From positions 62,001 through 126,000 of the forward strand of contig JOBE01000012.1 of the NCBI GenBank assembly GCA_000717735.1: 64,000 nt of DNA, read 5' to 3'. Below are positions 8,481 to 17,538 of the stretch, in pieces (the first letter of the stretch is position 1; the number at the start of each line of letters is the position of its first letter). This stretch comes from Streptomyces griseoluteus. Lineage in GTDB: Bacteria > Actinomycetota > Actinomycetes > Streptomycetales > Streptomycetaceae. The notes under the pieces are model-generated. The model did not search any database, was not told where the DNA came from, and saw nothing but the letters and a program-made list of their open reading frames with translations. The position numbers and the translations under genes were made by a program.

Positions 8481-8600
8481 CGGCAGGCGGCCGCCTTGCA
8501 CCACGTCAATGTCTCGGCCGCCGTCACCGCCGCGCCCGTTGACGCCTCGGACCTCCGCCGTCTGGCTGTAGAGCCGGTGTACCAACGCCTCAACGGTCAG
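8481..8600 (-). pseudogene. Fragment resembling the N-terminus of a restriction-endonuclease-like protein
   Basis: Forty residues on the minus strand read LTVEALVHRLYSQTAEVRG then VNGRGGDGGRDIDVVQGG. The GxGGDGGxDI pattern following a short amphipathic helix is typical of PD-(D/E)xK-type endonuclease or NERD-like domains in actinobacterial genes. The expected following catalytic E-x-K strand is not visible and the frame degenerates. A weak call based on one motif. Confidence 0.35.
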
Positions 8601-8627
8601 GGGTGGGCACAGCCGAATCGATGCAGG

Positions 8628-8753
8628 TCAGCGCCACCAGGTAGACAACTTCATGACGTACGTGCCGGGATCGTCGGCCTCGACGATCCGGGGGAGCGAG
8701 CCGCCCTCACGCAGGGGCGTGACATAGCGGGTCGCTGCGACGTCTGTAAGCAT
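8628..8753 (-). pseudogene. 5' remnant of a HipA-family kinase gene
   Basis: The ATG at 8753 opens MLTDVAATRYVTPLREGGSL followed by PRIVEADDPGTYVMK, matching the first 35 residues of actinobacterial HipA-family kinase-like proteins, in which GTYVMKF begins the nucleotide-binding core. After this the frame runs LSTWWR and stops at 8628, and no further HipA motif is present. The kinase core and any partner gene have been lost. Confidence 0.55.
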
Positions 8754-8914
8754 GTTTCGAAGCTATCCATCATTCCGGCTTGCGATCGAAGGGGCTCGAC
8801 GCCGCCCCTCGACCCCTGGCACGCCGGACACTGCCCCACCCTTTTCTCCCCCGGCTCCGACGTCTCGCGTCGGGCCTCGACGTCGTACCGGAGGAGAGGG
8901 CGGGCCGTACGGGG

Positions 8915-10579
8915 TCAGGCGGTGGTGCAGGCGGCGCCGTCGAGAGTGAAGGACGACGGGGCCGGGTTCGTCGTGCCCTTGGTGGCGATGAAGCCGAGCG
9001 TGACGGAGCCGGACGGGGCGATCGTGTGGGTGTAGGACACGGCGGAGACGCTGACCGTGCCGCCGGTCTGCACGGCGGTGCCGCCCCACATGGTGCTGAC
9101 GGTCTGGCCCGCGCCGTAGGAGAAGCCCAGCGTCCAGCCGTTGACGGGGACGGTTCCGGTGTTGCGGACGGTGATCTCGCCCTGGAAGCCGCCCGGCCAT
9201 TCGCCGACGACGCGGTAGCCGACGGCGCAGCGGGCGCCGGGGGTGCCGTCGCCCGCCTCGGTGGTGACGTCCACCGTCGCGGAACGGGCCGAGCGGTTGC
9301 CCGCCGCGTCACGGGCGTAGACGGCGAAGGTGTACGCCGTGTCGGCGGCGAGCCCCGTCACGGTGACCTGGGTGGTCGTGGAGGACGCGACCTTCGTGTC
9401 GGTGTCGCCGCTGACGCGGACGACGTCGTATCCCGCGACACCGACGTCGTCGGTGGCGGCGGCCCAGGTGAGGGTCGCGGAGTCGGCGGTCAGCGCGGCG
9501 GCGGTCGGCGTGCCCGGGGCGGTGGGCGGCGCCGTGTCGCCCGGGGCGCCGCCGAAGACCGCGGCCTCCCGGGAGGTCTGGGCGATTCCGTTCGCGCCGT
9601 GGAAGATGCGCTCGCCCCAGGCGCTGAGGCGGCTCGGGTCGAAGTCGACGGCGAGGTCGAGGATCGGGTCGGTGTTGCCGCTCCAGGACCAGGCGAGGTA
9701 GCCGAGGTCGAGCTGCTCGGCGGCGGCCATCATGGTGTCCTCGTCGGGGTCCCCCCACTGGTCGGCCGGGCCGCCGAACTCACCGATGAGGATGGGCAGT
9801 CGGGCGGCCACGAAGGCGTTCAGGTAGTCGGTGATCTCCTGCGCGGTGTCGAAGACGCTGTACATGTGGATGGAGAAGATCAGGTTGCCGGTGGGGTCGG
9901 CGTCGTAGACGGACCGGGCGTTGGCCTTCATGACGCCCTGCCAGTCCTGGCCCCAGTTGGGCGCGTCCACCATGATCGTGTGCTGGAACCCCGCGGCCCT
10001 CAGCTTCTTCACGGCGGCGGTCGTGGGCTCGGTCCAGCCGGCCGGGTCGGTGTTGCCCCAGGGCTCGTTGCCGATGTTGACGATGACGTAGTCCTCTTGC
10101 CCCGCGAGTACGCCCTTGAGACCGATCCAGTAGTCGGCGGCGTGGTCGAGCGTGCCGGCGGCGGCGTCCTCGCCGTAGCCGGTGGTGTCGTGGACCTCCA
10201 GGACGCAGATCAGCCGGTGGGTCTTGCAGTCGGCGACGACGGCGGCCACGTCGGCGGGGCTGTTCTCGGACCAGCGGTGGCCGTCGGAGAGGACGACCCG
10301 GACGCTGTTGGCACCCAGTGCCTTGAGGTCGGCCAGTGACTGCGTCTCGCCCGGGTACCAGGTGTGGGCGTGGTTGACGCCGCGCATCACGAAGTCGTGG
10401 CCGTTCGCTTCGAGCAGGCGCCCGTCACTGACGTGCAGGCCCGCTGCCAGGGGCGCGGCCGTCCGCGCGTGCGCCGTGGCCGCGCCGAGGGCGCCCATGA
10501 GGGCGAACCCGATGAGGGTCGCAAGCCCTGTCAGCAGGGCGAGGGCCGTGCGGGGGCGTGCCGTGCTTCTCGTTCTCAC
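8915..10579 (-). CDS. manA: Secreted endo-beta-1,4-mannanase: GH5, fibronectin III and CBM2 domains
   Basis: A 554-residue exported glycoside hydrolase. Residues 1-40 form a signal peptide with an arginine-rich start and an AHA-type cleavage region. The GH5 catalytic domain (about 45-340) begins LHVSDGRLLEANGHDFVMRG and carries NHAHTWYP, the acid/base Glu172 in NIGNEPWG and the nucleophile Glu267 in LIGEFGG; this arrangement is that of GH5_8 bacterial mannanases. A fibronectin type III module (about 350-440) and a cellulose-binding CBM2 (about 445-554, two Cys near the ends, several Trp) follow. The GTG at 10579 is used because GGAG lies six bases upstream; the open frame beyond it lacks a signal-peptide-compatible start. 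A CebR-type box lies 63 bases upstream. It would cleave mannan backbones outside the cell. Confidence 0.9.
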   Translation of the reverse strand: MRTRSTARPRTALALLTGLATLIGFALMGALGAATAHARTAAPLAAGLHVSDGRLLEANGHDFVMRGVNHAHTWYPGETQSLADLKALGANSVRVVLSDGHRWSENSPADVAAVVADCKTHRLICVLEVHDTTGYGEDAAAGTLDHAADYWIGLKGVLAGQEDYVIVNIGNEPWGNTDPAGWTEPTTAAVKKLRAAGFQHTIMVDAPNWGQDWQGVMKANARSVYDADPTGNLIFSIHMYSVFDTAQEITDYLNAFVAARLPILIGEFGGPADQWGDPDEDTMMAAAEQLDLGYLAWSWSGNTDPILDLAVDFDPSRLSAWGERIFHGANGIAQTSREAAVFGGAPGDTAPPTAPGTPTAAALTADSATLTWAAATDDVGVAGYDVVRVSGDTDTKVASSTTTQVTVTGLAADTAYTFAVYARDAAGNRSARSATVDVTTEAGDGTPGARCAVGYRVVGEWPGGFQGEITVRNTGTVPVNGWTLGFSYGAGQTVSTMWGGTAVQTGGTVSVSAVSYTHTIAPSGSVTLGFIATKGTTNPAPSSFTLDGAACTTA

Positions 10580-10641
10580 TTCGACTCCAGAAAGGTCTGC
10601 GCCGTGGGGTACCGGAAACCGGGCGGGACTCCCGTCGAGCG

Positions 10642-10655
10642 TGGGAGCGCTCCCA
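10642..10655. promoter_or_regulatory. CebR-type operator
   Basis: TGGGAGCGCTCCCA, a perfect 14-base palindrome, is identical to the CebR box known from Streptomyces cellulose-utilisation genes, where cellobiose or cellotriose relieves repression. It lies 63 bases upstream of the mannanase start codon and points to induction by cello-oligosaccharides. Confidence 0.8.
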
Positions 10656-10708
10656 TACAGCCATCGCGTCGCGGGCACGTCAACCCCCGCGGCACGGATT
10701 GACACACC

Positions 10709-10723
10709 TTCGAAAGTTTCGAC
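10709..10723. promoter_or_regulatory. Candidate LacI-type (BxlR/XlnR-like) operator
   Basis: TTCGA-AAGTT-TCGAC contains the near palindrome CGAAAGTTTCG, the form reported for xylan-related LacI regulators in Streptomyces. A TTGACA at 10699-10704 starts just before it, so the box overlaps a possible promoter for the esterase gene. Thirteen of fifteen positions match a site at 17748-17762 inside the LacI gene of this window. Confidence 0.55.
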
Positions 10724-10969
10724 AGTAACCTCCGTGCCACTACACCCGGACCTCCCCATCGGTTCACGCATTCGGCTTCCCGATCGGCGGCACACAGCCC
10801 TTCACCTGGGATGTCATCTCCGCCCTGCAGGATCCATCAGCGCAAACCTTTCGCTTCCGCCGACGAAAGTATTGACATGAACTCACCAAAGGGCGCACTG
10901 TTCGCCCGCGGCGGACCTCACGGAGGCGCCGCACCGCCCTGAGACCCGTCGACGAGGAGGACCACCCCG

Positions 10970-11944
10970 ATGCGTCACAAGATCCGCCCGGCCCTGCGGT
11001 CGCTGTTCGTGGGACAGGCCGCCGTCGCCCTGGCGGCCGCGGCCACCCTGACCACCGGCGCCGCACCGGCGCAGGCCGCCGCCTGTTCCAACGGATACGT
11101 CGGACTCACCTTCGACGACGGCCCGTCCGGCACCACGCGGGCCCTGCTCGACTCCCTGCGGCAGAACGGCCTGCGGGCCACCATGTTCAACCAGGGGCAG
11201 TACGCGGCCGCACACCCTTCCCTGGTCAAGGCCCAGGTCGACGCGGGAATGTGGGTCGCGAACCACAGCTACACGCACCCGCACATGACCCGGCTGAGCC
11301 AGGCGCAGATGGAGTCGGAGATCTCGCGCACCCAGCAGGCCGTCTCCGCCGCGGGCGGCGGGACGCCGAAACTGTTCCGGCCGCCCTACGGCGAGACGAA
11401 CGCGACGCTGAAGGCGGTCGAGGCCGCTCACGGTCTGCGGGAGATCCTCTGGGACGTCGACTCGCAGGACTGGAACAACGCCGGCACGGACGCCATCGTC
11501 CAGGCCGCGAGCCGGCTCACCGACGGCCAGATCATCCTGCTGCACGACTGGCCGGCCAACACCCTCGCCGCGATCCCGCGGATCGCGCAGACACTGGCGG
11601 GCAAGGGCCTGTGCTCCGGGATGATCTCCCCGACGACGGGCCGCGCCGTGGCCCCCGACGGCACCGGCGGCGGTACGGAGAGCTGCGCCGCGACCCTGAC
11701 GGCGGGCCAGTCGTGGAGCGACCGGTACAACCTCGACGTGGCGGTCAGCGGCTCGACGGCCTGGACCGTCACGGTGAACGTCCCCTCCCCCGCCAGGGTT
11801 CTGGCCACATGGAACGTCAGCGCCTCCTACCCGAACGGACAGACCCTCGTCGCCCGGCCGAACGGGAGCGGCGGCACCTGGGGCATGACGATCCAGCACA
11901 ACGGCAACCGGACCTGGCCGACCGTCACGTGCAGGCCGTCCTGA
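10970..11944 (+). CDS. axeA: Secreted acetylxylan esterase: CE4 polysaccharide deacetylase plus CBM2
   Basis: A 324-residue exported esterase. Residues 1-38 are a signal peptide ending AQAAA. The NodB/CE4 domain shows all five motifs: TFDDGP (Asp49, Asp50), HSYTHPHM with the two metal-binding His, RPPYGE, DVDSQDW, and ILLHDW with the catalytic-base His. A CBM2-like module of about 85 residues starts at [11 protein letters not shown] and ends at the terminal VTCRPS. These enzymes remove acetyl groups from xylan (or chitin-like) polymers. GAGGAGG stands nine bases before the ATG. It is convergent with the GH3 gene. Together with the neighbouring xylosidase and importer it fits xylan utilisation, favouring acetylxylan over chitin as substrate. 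Confidence 0.88.
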   Translation: MRHKIRPALRSLFVGQAAVALAAAATLTTGAAPAQAAACSNGYVGLTFDDGPSGTTRALLDSLRQNGLRATMFNQGQYAAAHPSLVKAQVDAGMWVANHSYTHPHMTRLSQAQMESEISRTQQAVSAAGGGTPKLFRPPYGETNATLKAVEAAHGLREILWDVDSQDWNNAGTDAIVQAASRLTDGQIILLHDWPANTLAAIPRIAQTLAGKGLCSGMISPTTGRAVAPDGTGGGTESCAATLTAGQSWSDRYNLDVAVSGSTAWTVTVNVPSPARVLATWNVSASYPNGQTLVARPNGSGGTWGMTIQHNGNRTWPTVTCRPS

Positions 11945-11970
11945 TCACCGCCGCTCCGAGACGGGCACCG

Positions 11971-11998
11971 GCCCCGCCGCCCGTCGGGGCGGCGGGGC
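11971..11998. terminator. Bidirectional hairpin terminator
   Basis: A twelve-base GC stem (11971-11982 with 11987-11998) and a GTCG loop lie between the convergent esterase and GH3 genes. There is no U tract, as is usual in Streptomyces. Confidence 0.7.
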
Positions 11999-12049
11999 TC
12001 GGCCGTGCCGGACGCCCGCGGGGACACGTACCCGCGAGACGCCTGCCCG

Positions 12050-14440
12050 TCAGTGGGCGGCCGGCGGGAGCACCTCGAAGTCGGCGTGCAGCCGCCGGCG
12101 GTGGTCCACCTGCCGTGCGGCGCCGGTGAGCACGACCCGGGCGGTGAGCCGGGGCTCGGTGCTCGACGCGCCGAGCCTCAGTTCCAGCTCTCCGGGTTCC
12201 ACGATGCGCGTCCCGTTCCTGCCGGTGAAGGACGCGAGGTCCGCCGGGACGGTCGCGTCGACCCTGGCCTCCTGTCCGGCGGCGAGGTCGAGGCGTACGT
12301 AGCCGATCAGCCTCTGGAGAGGCTGGACCACGGAGGCCACGGGGTCGTGCAGATAGAGCTGTACGAGTTCGCTGCCGGCGCGGTCGCCGGTGTTCCGCAC
12401 GGTGAGGGCGAGGCGGAACGCGCCGTCCGTGGGGGTGGTGGCGGTCGCGACGACGAGATCGCTCCACTCGAACGTCGTGTACGTCAGGCCGTGTCCGAAT
12501 CCGAACGCGGGTGTCGGGTCGATGCTGGAGACCTCGCTGGCGTGGCCGAGCCGGGCCGCCAGGTAGGTGGACGGCTGGGCACCGGGGTGCCGGGGCACGC
12601 TGACGGGCAGGCGGCCGCTGGGGCTGACGCGTCCGCTGAGGACGGCGGCGATGGCGGCCGTTCCGGCCTCGCCGGGGAAGAAGGACTGGACGACCGCCGC
12701 GGACTGGTCCGCCGCCCGGCCGAGTGCGTAGGGCCGCCCGGCGAGCAGGGTCGTGACGACCGGTGTGCCGGTGTCGAGGAGGGTGTCGAGGAGCTGTTGC
12801 TGGACGCCGGGCAGGGCGAGGGACTCCGCGTCGCAGCCCTCGCCGCTGGTGCCGCGGCCGAAGAGCCCTGCGCGGTCACCGAGGGCGGCGATCACGACGT
12901 CCGCGCTCCGGGCGAGTGCGACGGCTTCGGGGAAGCCCTCGGTGCCGGCGTCCTCGACGCCCGCACCGCGCGCCACGACGATCTCGGCCGTGGGGAACTC
13001 CGCCTGGAGCGCCTCACGGAGGGTCGGCAGGTCGATGCCGAGTGGTGTGTCGGGGTGCTGTCCTCCGACGTGGACCGGGAAGGCGTAGCAGCCGAGGACC
13101 GCGGTCGGGGCCTCGGCGTTGGGGCCGATCAGGGCGATGCGGCGGGGGGTGCCCGGGTCGAGCGGCAGGATGCCGTCGTTCCGGAGCAGGACGACGGCCT
13201 GCCGGGCGATGCGGCCGGCCAGCTCGCGGTTGCCGTCCGGGTCGAGGTCGATGGTGCCGCGGAGGGCTGCGGGGTCCGCTGTGGTGTCGGCTCCTTCGAG
13301 GGCCGGGGGGACGGGGGTCCAGTCGTGGTCGAGGAGGCCCAGCTGTGCCTTCTGGACGAGGACCCGCCGTACGGCGCGGTCCACGAGTTCCTCGGGCACG
13401 ATGCCCGCCTCGATCGCGTCGAGGAGGGGCTCGCCGAAGGTCTTGACGGTGGGCAGTTCCACGTCGACCCCGGCGGCGAGGGCCGCCCCGGCAGCCTCGC
13501 CGAAGGTGCCGACGACGCCGTGCAGGGTCTTGAGGAACGCGATGCCGAAGTAGTCGGCGACGACGGTGCCGGTGAATCCCCAGGTGTCCCTGAGCAGTCC
13601 GGTGAGCAGTTCGTCGTCGGCGGCGGAGGGCACGCCGTCGGTGTCGGTGTAGGCGTGCATCACCGACCGGACGCCGCTCTCCCGGACCGCCATCTCGAAC
13701 GGCGGCAGGATCACGTCGGCCAGCTCCCTCGCCCCCATGCCGACGGGGGCGAGGTTGCGGCCGGCGCGGGAGGCGGAGTAGCCGGCGAAGTGCTTGAGGG
13801 TGGCCACGATGCCGGCGGATTCCAGGCCCTGGACGTAGGCGGTGGCGATGGTGCCCACGAGGTACGGGTCCTCGCCGATGGTCTCCTCCACGCGTCCCCA
13901 GCGGGCGTCGCGTACGACGTCGAGGACGGGTGCGAGTCCCTGGTGGACGCCGACCGCGCGCATGTCGCGGCCGATGGCCGCCGCCATCTCCCGTACCAGC
14001 GCGGGGTCGAAGGTCGCTCCCCACGACAGGGGCACGGGGTACGCGGTGGCGCCCCAGGCGGCGAAGCCCGCGAGGCATTCCTCGTGCGCCACGGCCGGGA
14101 TGCCGAAACGGTTGGCGGCGGCGATGCGCCCTTGCGTCCGCATGAGCGAGAGGGCGGCGAGCGCCGGGTCGACGGGGGCCGTGCCGAAGGGGCGGGTGAG
14201 CTGCCCGAGCCCGTCCGGCAGCAGGTCGTCGAGGAGGACCGGCTCTTCCATGTCGTGCTGGTGCGGCGCGACTTCGGCGCCCTCGGCGGACGCTCCGACC
14301 CACACGCCGAAGAGCTGGGCGATCTTCTCCTTCCGCGTCATCTCGCGGATCAGGGCGTCGGCCCGGGCCTGCGCGCTGAGCGCGGGGTCGCGCCAGGCGG
14401 GGTGCGGGGCTTGGGGCTGGGTGGCCACGTTGTCGGTCAC
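12050..14440 (-). CDS. bxlA: GH3 glycoside hydrolase, probable beta-xylosidase
   Basis: A 796-residue enzyme without signal peptide, so intracellular. The GH3 N-terminal barrel holds GIPAVAHEECLAGF, GEDPYLVGT, LKHFAGYS and the nucleophile Asp296 in GTVVADYFG. The second alpha/beta domain (about 400-620) and a C-terminal fibronectin-like domain (AFGFGHGLTYTTFEWSDL onward) complete the family's usual length. It cleaves non-reducing-end xylose or glucose from imported oligosaccharides. Xylosidase is preferred because the order binding protein, two permeases, GH3, with a divergent LacI gene, is that of the bxlEFGA operon. The start is GTG at 14440, with GGAGG upstream and a four-base GTGA overlap with the preceding permease. 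Alternative: a broad beta-glucosidase. Confidence 0.85.
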   Translation of the reverse strand: MTDNVATQPQAPHPAWRDPALSAQARADALIREMTRKEKIAQLFGVWVGASAEGAEVAPHQHDMEEPVLLDDLLPDGLGQLTRPFGTAPVDPALAALSLMRTQGRIAAANRFGIPAVAHEECLAGFAAWGATAYPVPLSWGATFDPALVREMAAAIGRDMRAVGVHQGLAPVLDVVRDARWGRVEETIGEDPYLVGTIATAYVQGLESAGIVATLKHFAGYSASRAGRNLAPVGMGARELADVILPPFEMAVRESGVRSVMHAYTDTDGVPSAADDELLTGLLRDTWGFTGTVVADYFGIAFLKTLHGVVGTFGEAAGAALAAGVDVELPTVKTFGEPLLDAIEAGIVPEELVDRAVRRVLVQKAQLGLLDHDWTPVPPALEGADTTADPAALRGTIDLDPDGNRELAGRIARQAVVLLRNDGILPLDPGTPRRIALIGPNAEAPTAVLGCYAFPVHVGGQHPDTPLGIDLPTLREALQAEFPTAEIVVARGAGVEDAGTEGFPEAVALARSADVVIAALGDRAGLFGRGTSGEGCDAESLALPGVQQQLLDTLLDTGTPVVTTLLAGRPYALGRAADQSAAVVQSFFPGEAGTAAIAAVLSGRVSPSGRLPVSVPRHPGAQPSTYLAARLGHASEVSSIDPTPAFGFGHGLTYTTFEWSDLVVATATTPTDGAFRLALTVRNTGDRAGSELVQLYLHDPVASVVQPLQRLIGYVRLDLAAGQEARVDATVPADLASFTGRNGTRIVEPGELELRLGASSTEPRLTARVVLTGAARQVDHRRRLHADFEVLPPAAH

Positions 14441-15255
14441 TTTCCTCCGACTCCCATCAGGCCCTGGACCAGGGCGCGACGGGCGAACAGGTAGACGAGC
14501 AGGATGGGGAGCATGGACAGGACGACGGCCGCGAGGAGGCCCGGCATGTCGACGCCGTGTTCGGTCTGGAAGTCGTACAGGCCCATGGTGATGACCTTGT
14601 TCTGCGAGGACTGGGTGAGCACGAGCGGGAAGAGGAAGCCGTTCCAGGCCTGGAGGGCGGAGAACACGATGACGGTCGACAGGCCGCTCTTGGACAGCGG
14701 CATCACCAGCCGGCGGAAGATGAGCCAGGAGGAGGCTCCGTCGACGGTCATGGCCTCGTACAGCTCGGACGTGATGTCCCGCATCACGCCGGAGAGGATC
14801 AGGGTGCACACCGGCATGGCGAAGGCGGCGGTCGGCAGGATGACGCCGATGAGGTTGTCGTAGAGACCGGCCTCGTTGATCAGGTAGAACATCGGGACGA
14901 TGACGGCCTGCGAGGGGATGGCCAGGCCGAGCAGGAACAGCCGGAAGATCCTGCCCGTGGCCTTGCCGTCGCTTCTGACGATGGCGTACGCCAGTGGCGG
15001 CACGAGCAGCAGGACGATGCCCACCACGCAGACCGTGACGATCACCGTGTTGAGGAAGTACTGCCCGAAGCCGTCGCTCAGGTCGTTGACGTAGTTGTCG
15101 AGGGTGAACCGCTCGGGGAGGCCGAGCGGGCCGTTCGCCGCGTAGTCCGCCCGGCTCTGGAAGGTGGCGACCAGCATGACGTACAGCGGCAGGCCGACCA
15201 CGAACAGCCAGATCAGCGAGCCGAATCCGGCCAGGTAGTTGGGGCGGCGCCTCAT
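14437..15255 (-). CDS. bxlG: Sugar ABC transporter permease, MalG type
   Basis: A 272-residue inner-membrane subunit with six hydrophobic segments. The EAA loop reads YEAMTVDGASSWLIFRRLVMP, with the conserved glycine that contacts the ATPase. It belongs to the carbohydrate uptake-1 family and would pair with the next permease to import xylo-oligosaccharides. No ATPase gene is present; in Streptomyces the shared MsiK ATPase usually energises such systems (established for related importers, inferred here). The start overlaps the stop of the previous permease by one base (TGATG), and its own stop overlaps the GH3 start. Confidence 0.88.
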   Translation of the reverse strand: MRRRPNYLAGFGSLIWLFVVGLPLYVMLVATFQSRADYAANGPLGLPERFTLDNYVNDLSDGFGQYFLNTVIVTVCVVGIVLLLVPPLAYAIVRSDGKATGRIFRLFLLGLAIPSQAVIVPMFYLINEAGLYDNLIGVILPTAAFAMPVCTLILSGVMRDITSELYEAMTVDGASSWLIFRRLVMPLSKSGLSTVIVFSALQAWNGFLFPLVLTQSSQNKVITMGLYDFQTEHGVDMPGLLAAVVLSMLPILLVYLFARRALVQGLMGVGGK

Positions 15256-16205
15256 CACACGCCCTCCATGGTGCTGCGCATCTTGTCGTAGCCCGTCAGA
15301 CGGACCATGACGAGCGACACGAAACTGGCGACGAGGACGAGCAGCAGCGCGATCGCGGACGCCGTTCCGAACTCGAAGCTCTTGAAGGCCTTCTGATACA
15401 TGTAGTACGCACTGTTCGTGGTGTCGGTGCCCGGACCGCCCTGGGTGAGGATCAGCACCGTGTCGAAGGTCGTGAGGCCGCCCACCACCATGAGGACCAT
15501 CGAGGTCACGATGCTGTTCCGCAGCTGCGGCAGCGTGATGTGGAAGAACTGCCGGAACCTTCCGGCGCCGTCGATCTGGGCGGCCTGGTAGAGCACCTGG
15601 GGGATGGCCCGCGCGGCGCCCTGGTAGATGAGGGTGTGCAGCGGGGTGAACTGCCAGGTGCTCACGAAGACGAGGACGCCGATGGCACCGGCCTGCACGC
15701 CGAAGAGGTTGCCGTCGCCGAACAGCCACCTGGCCTGCGAGGGCACGCCGAAGTTGGGGTCGAGCACGGCGCGCCAGAGCACGGAGACGGCGGTGATGGA
15801 CAGCAGGAGCGGGACGAAGTAGATGGCGGAGAGGACGGCCCGGTTGCGCTGGTGGCCGGCTGCCCAGACACCGAGCAGGATGCTGATCGGGGTCTGGACG
15901 ACGACGCCGAGCACGGTGAGCAGCAGGCTCAGCCAGAGGCTCTTGAGCATGACGGGGTCGTCGAGGAGCTTGCTCCAGTTGTCCAGGCCGGCGAACTCGG
16001 GTGAGCCGAGGCCGTTCCAGCTCGTGAAGGAGAGCACGACGACGAGGAGGAGCGGCACGATGGCGAACAGGCCGAAGAAGACGGCGGCGGGAGCCGCCCA
16101 GACGAAGCTGGGGCGGCTCACACCGGTTCCGGCGGCGCGGCCGGGCCGTGTCGCCCGGCGTCGCGTCTTCTCGCTGTCCACGGCGGGGGCTGTGGCGGTG
16201 GTCAT
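15255..16205 (-). CDS. bxlF: Sugar ABC transporter permease, MalF type
   Basis: A 316-residue permease with a charged cytoplasmic N-terminus followed by six membrane segments. The EAA loop is YQAAQIDGAGRFRQFFHITLP. The open frame extends further upstream through the binding-protein gene in another frame; the ATG at 16205 is chosen because MTTATAPAVDSEKTRRR is the usual polar start and the stretch before it is a shadow. It follows the binding-protein gene by 17 bases and is coupled to the second permease. The predicted role is import of xylo-oligosaccharides with the partner subunits. Confidence 0.88.
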   Translation of the reverse strand: MTTATAPAVDSEKTRRRATRPGRAAGTGVSRPSFVWAAPAAVFFGLFAIVPLLLVVVLSFTSWNGLGSPEFAGLDNWSKLLDDPVMLKSLWLSLLLTVLGVVVQTPISILLGVWAAGHQRNRAVLSAIYFVPLLLSITAVSVLWRAVLDPNFGVPSQARWLFGDGNLFGVQAGAIGVLVFVSTWQFTPLHTLIYQGAARAIPQVLYQAAQIDGAGRFRQFFHITLPQLRNSIVTSMVLMVVGGLTTFDTVLILTQGGPGTDTTNSAYYMYQKAFKSFEFGTASAIALLLVLVASFVSLVMVRLTGYDKMRSTMEGV

Positions 16206-16222
16206 GTCGGACGTCCCGGAGG

Positions 16223-17530
16223 TCAGGCCGCGGGCAGGGTCTGCATGGCGGCGATGAAGGCGTCGGCCCCCATCTGTCCGTTGAAGAACTGCTGGACTGC
16301 CTGGTGGATGGTGGTGGTGGCGGCCGGCGGGTACGCCTGGTCCCAGGAGAGCTGGAACGCCGGGGCCTTCTTGACGAGTTCGTACTGGTACGTGGAGTAG
16401 GCCGGGTTCGCCGAGCCGTTCAGGAACTTCGGGGTGTTGGTGGTGGTGGGCAGGTTGCCGATGCCGAGCTGCGCCTTGACGAACTCGTCCGAGTACATGA
16501 GCTTCAGGAACTCGGCCACCGCCTCGGGGTGCTCGGTGTTCTTCAGGACCGAGTAGTAGTTGTTCGTGTTGCCCGCGAGGTTGTTCGGATCTCCCTTGCC
16601 TCCCTCGACGGTCGGGAAGCCGCCGTAGCCGAGGTCCTTCTTCACGAAGTCCGGGTAGGCGTCCTGCAGGGTGGAGTACTCCCAGGAGCCCATGAGCTCG
16701 AAGGCGGCCTTGCCGGTGGCGAGCAGGGCGGGCGAACCCCCGTCGGTGAACTTGACCGAGTCGTAGTTGCTGCCGAAGGCGCCGGTGTCGATCAGCTCCT
16801 TGAGCATGCCGAGCGCCTTCTTGCTGTCGGGGCTCGCCCAGGCGCTCTTGTCCCCGCCGACGGCCTTCTGGAAGAGGTCGGGGCCCGCGACCCGGTCGTA
16901 CATGTACTGGAACCACATCTGGGTGGGCCACTTGTCGCCGCCGCCCAGGGCTATGGGGGTGACGCCCTTGGCCTTGAGGGTCTTGACGGCGGTCAGCAGT
17001 TCGCTCCAGGTGCGGGGAGCGGCGACGCCGGCGTCCGCCAGGACCTTCTTGTTGCTGAACAGCAGGACGGGCTGGGTGCCGCGCATGGGCACGCCGTAGG
17101 GCTTGCCGTCCACGACGGCGGTGTTGAAGACCGACGGCAGGAAGTTGGACTCGAGGCCGGGGTCCTTGGCGATGAAGTCGTCGAGCGGCATGAGGAGCCC
17201 CGCGTCGACGTAGGGCTTGATGCTGCCGCCGCCCCAGTTGAAGAAGACGTCGGGGGCCTGCTTGCCGCTGATGATCGTCTGCAGCTTGGCCTGGTAGTCG
17301 GCGCCCGGGATGGTGTCGAGGACGGCCTTCACCTTCGAGGTCTTGTTGAAGGTCTCGACGAGCTGCTTCTCCACCTTGTTGGCCGCGTCGCCGTACACCA
17401 GGATGTGGATCTTGTCCGAGCCCCCGTCGGCGGAGTCCCCGGAGTTGCCGCAGGCCGCCAGGGACAGGGACAGGGTCAGCGTCACTCCGCCGACGACAGC
17501 GGTCCTCAGGAGCTGTGCGGGTCGCTTCAT
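16223..17530 (-). CDS. bxlE: Sugar-binding lipoprotein of the ABC importer
   Basis: A 435-residue extracellular solute-binding protein. The signal peptide MKRPAQLLRTAVVGG... ends in the lipobox LAAC, so the mature protein is lipid-anchored. The fold is family-1 sugar-binding: IHILVYGDAANKVEKQLVE, then APDVFFNWGG and YGVPMRGTQPVLLFSNKKV, ending in tryptophan-rich helices. It captures the oligosaccharide for the two permeases. First gene of the operon and divergent from the LacI regulator; candidate operators lie 9 to 43 bases before its start codon. Ligand identity (xylobiose or longer xylo-oligosaccharides) is inferred from the operon. Confidence 0.88.
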   Translation of the reverse strand: MKRPAQLLRTAVVGGVTLTLSLSLAACGNSGDSADGGSDKIHILVYGDAANKVEKQLVETFNKTSKVKAVLDTIPGADYQAKLQTIISGKQAPDVFFNWGGGSIKPYVDAGLLMPLDDFIAKDPGLESNFLPSVFNTAVVDGKPYGVPMRGTQPVLLFSNKKVLADAGVAAPRTWSELLTAVKTLKAKGVTPIALGGGDKWPTQMWFQYMYDRVAGPDLFQKAVGGDKSAWASPDSKKALGMLKELIDTGAFGSNYDSVKFTDGGSPALLATGKAAFELMGSWEYSTLQDAYPDFVKKDLGYGGFPTVEGGKGDPNNLAGNTNNYYSVLKNTEHPEAVAEFLKLMYSDEFVKAQLGIGNLPTTTNTPKFLNGSANPAYSTYQYELVKKAPAFQLSWDQAYPPAATTTIHQAVQQFFNGQMGADAFIAAMQTLPAA

Positions 17531-17538
17531 CGCCTCAC

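Larger units (their letters stand above)
8203..8914. other. Relic-bearing interval without an intact gene
   Basis: About 710 bases between the TPR-like gene and the mannanase. No full-length credible reading frame is present. Two short stretches of protein-like sequence, both on the minus strand and listed separately, suggest deleted genes: one with a restriction-endonuclease-like start (8481-8600) and one with the start of a HipA-type kinase (8628-8753). The rest shows nothing I can assign. Confidence 0.5.

Noticed and set aside
10872-10900. TTGACA considered as the esterase promoter
   Set aside because: No TAnnnT at 16-18 bases; the TTGACA at 10699 overlapping the operator is equally plausible, so neither was listed as a defined promoter.
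12005-14494. 829-codon open frame antisense to the GH3 gene
   Set aside because: No family motif; the GH3 gene on the other strand has complete catalytic signatures.
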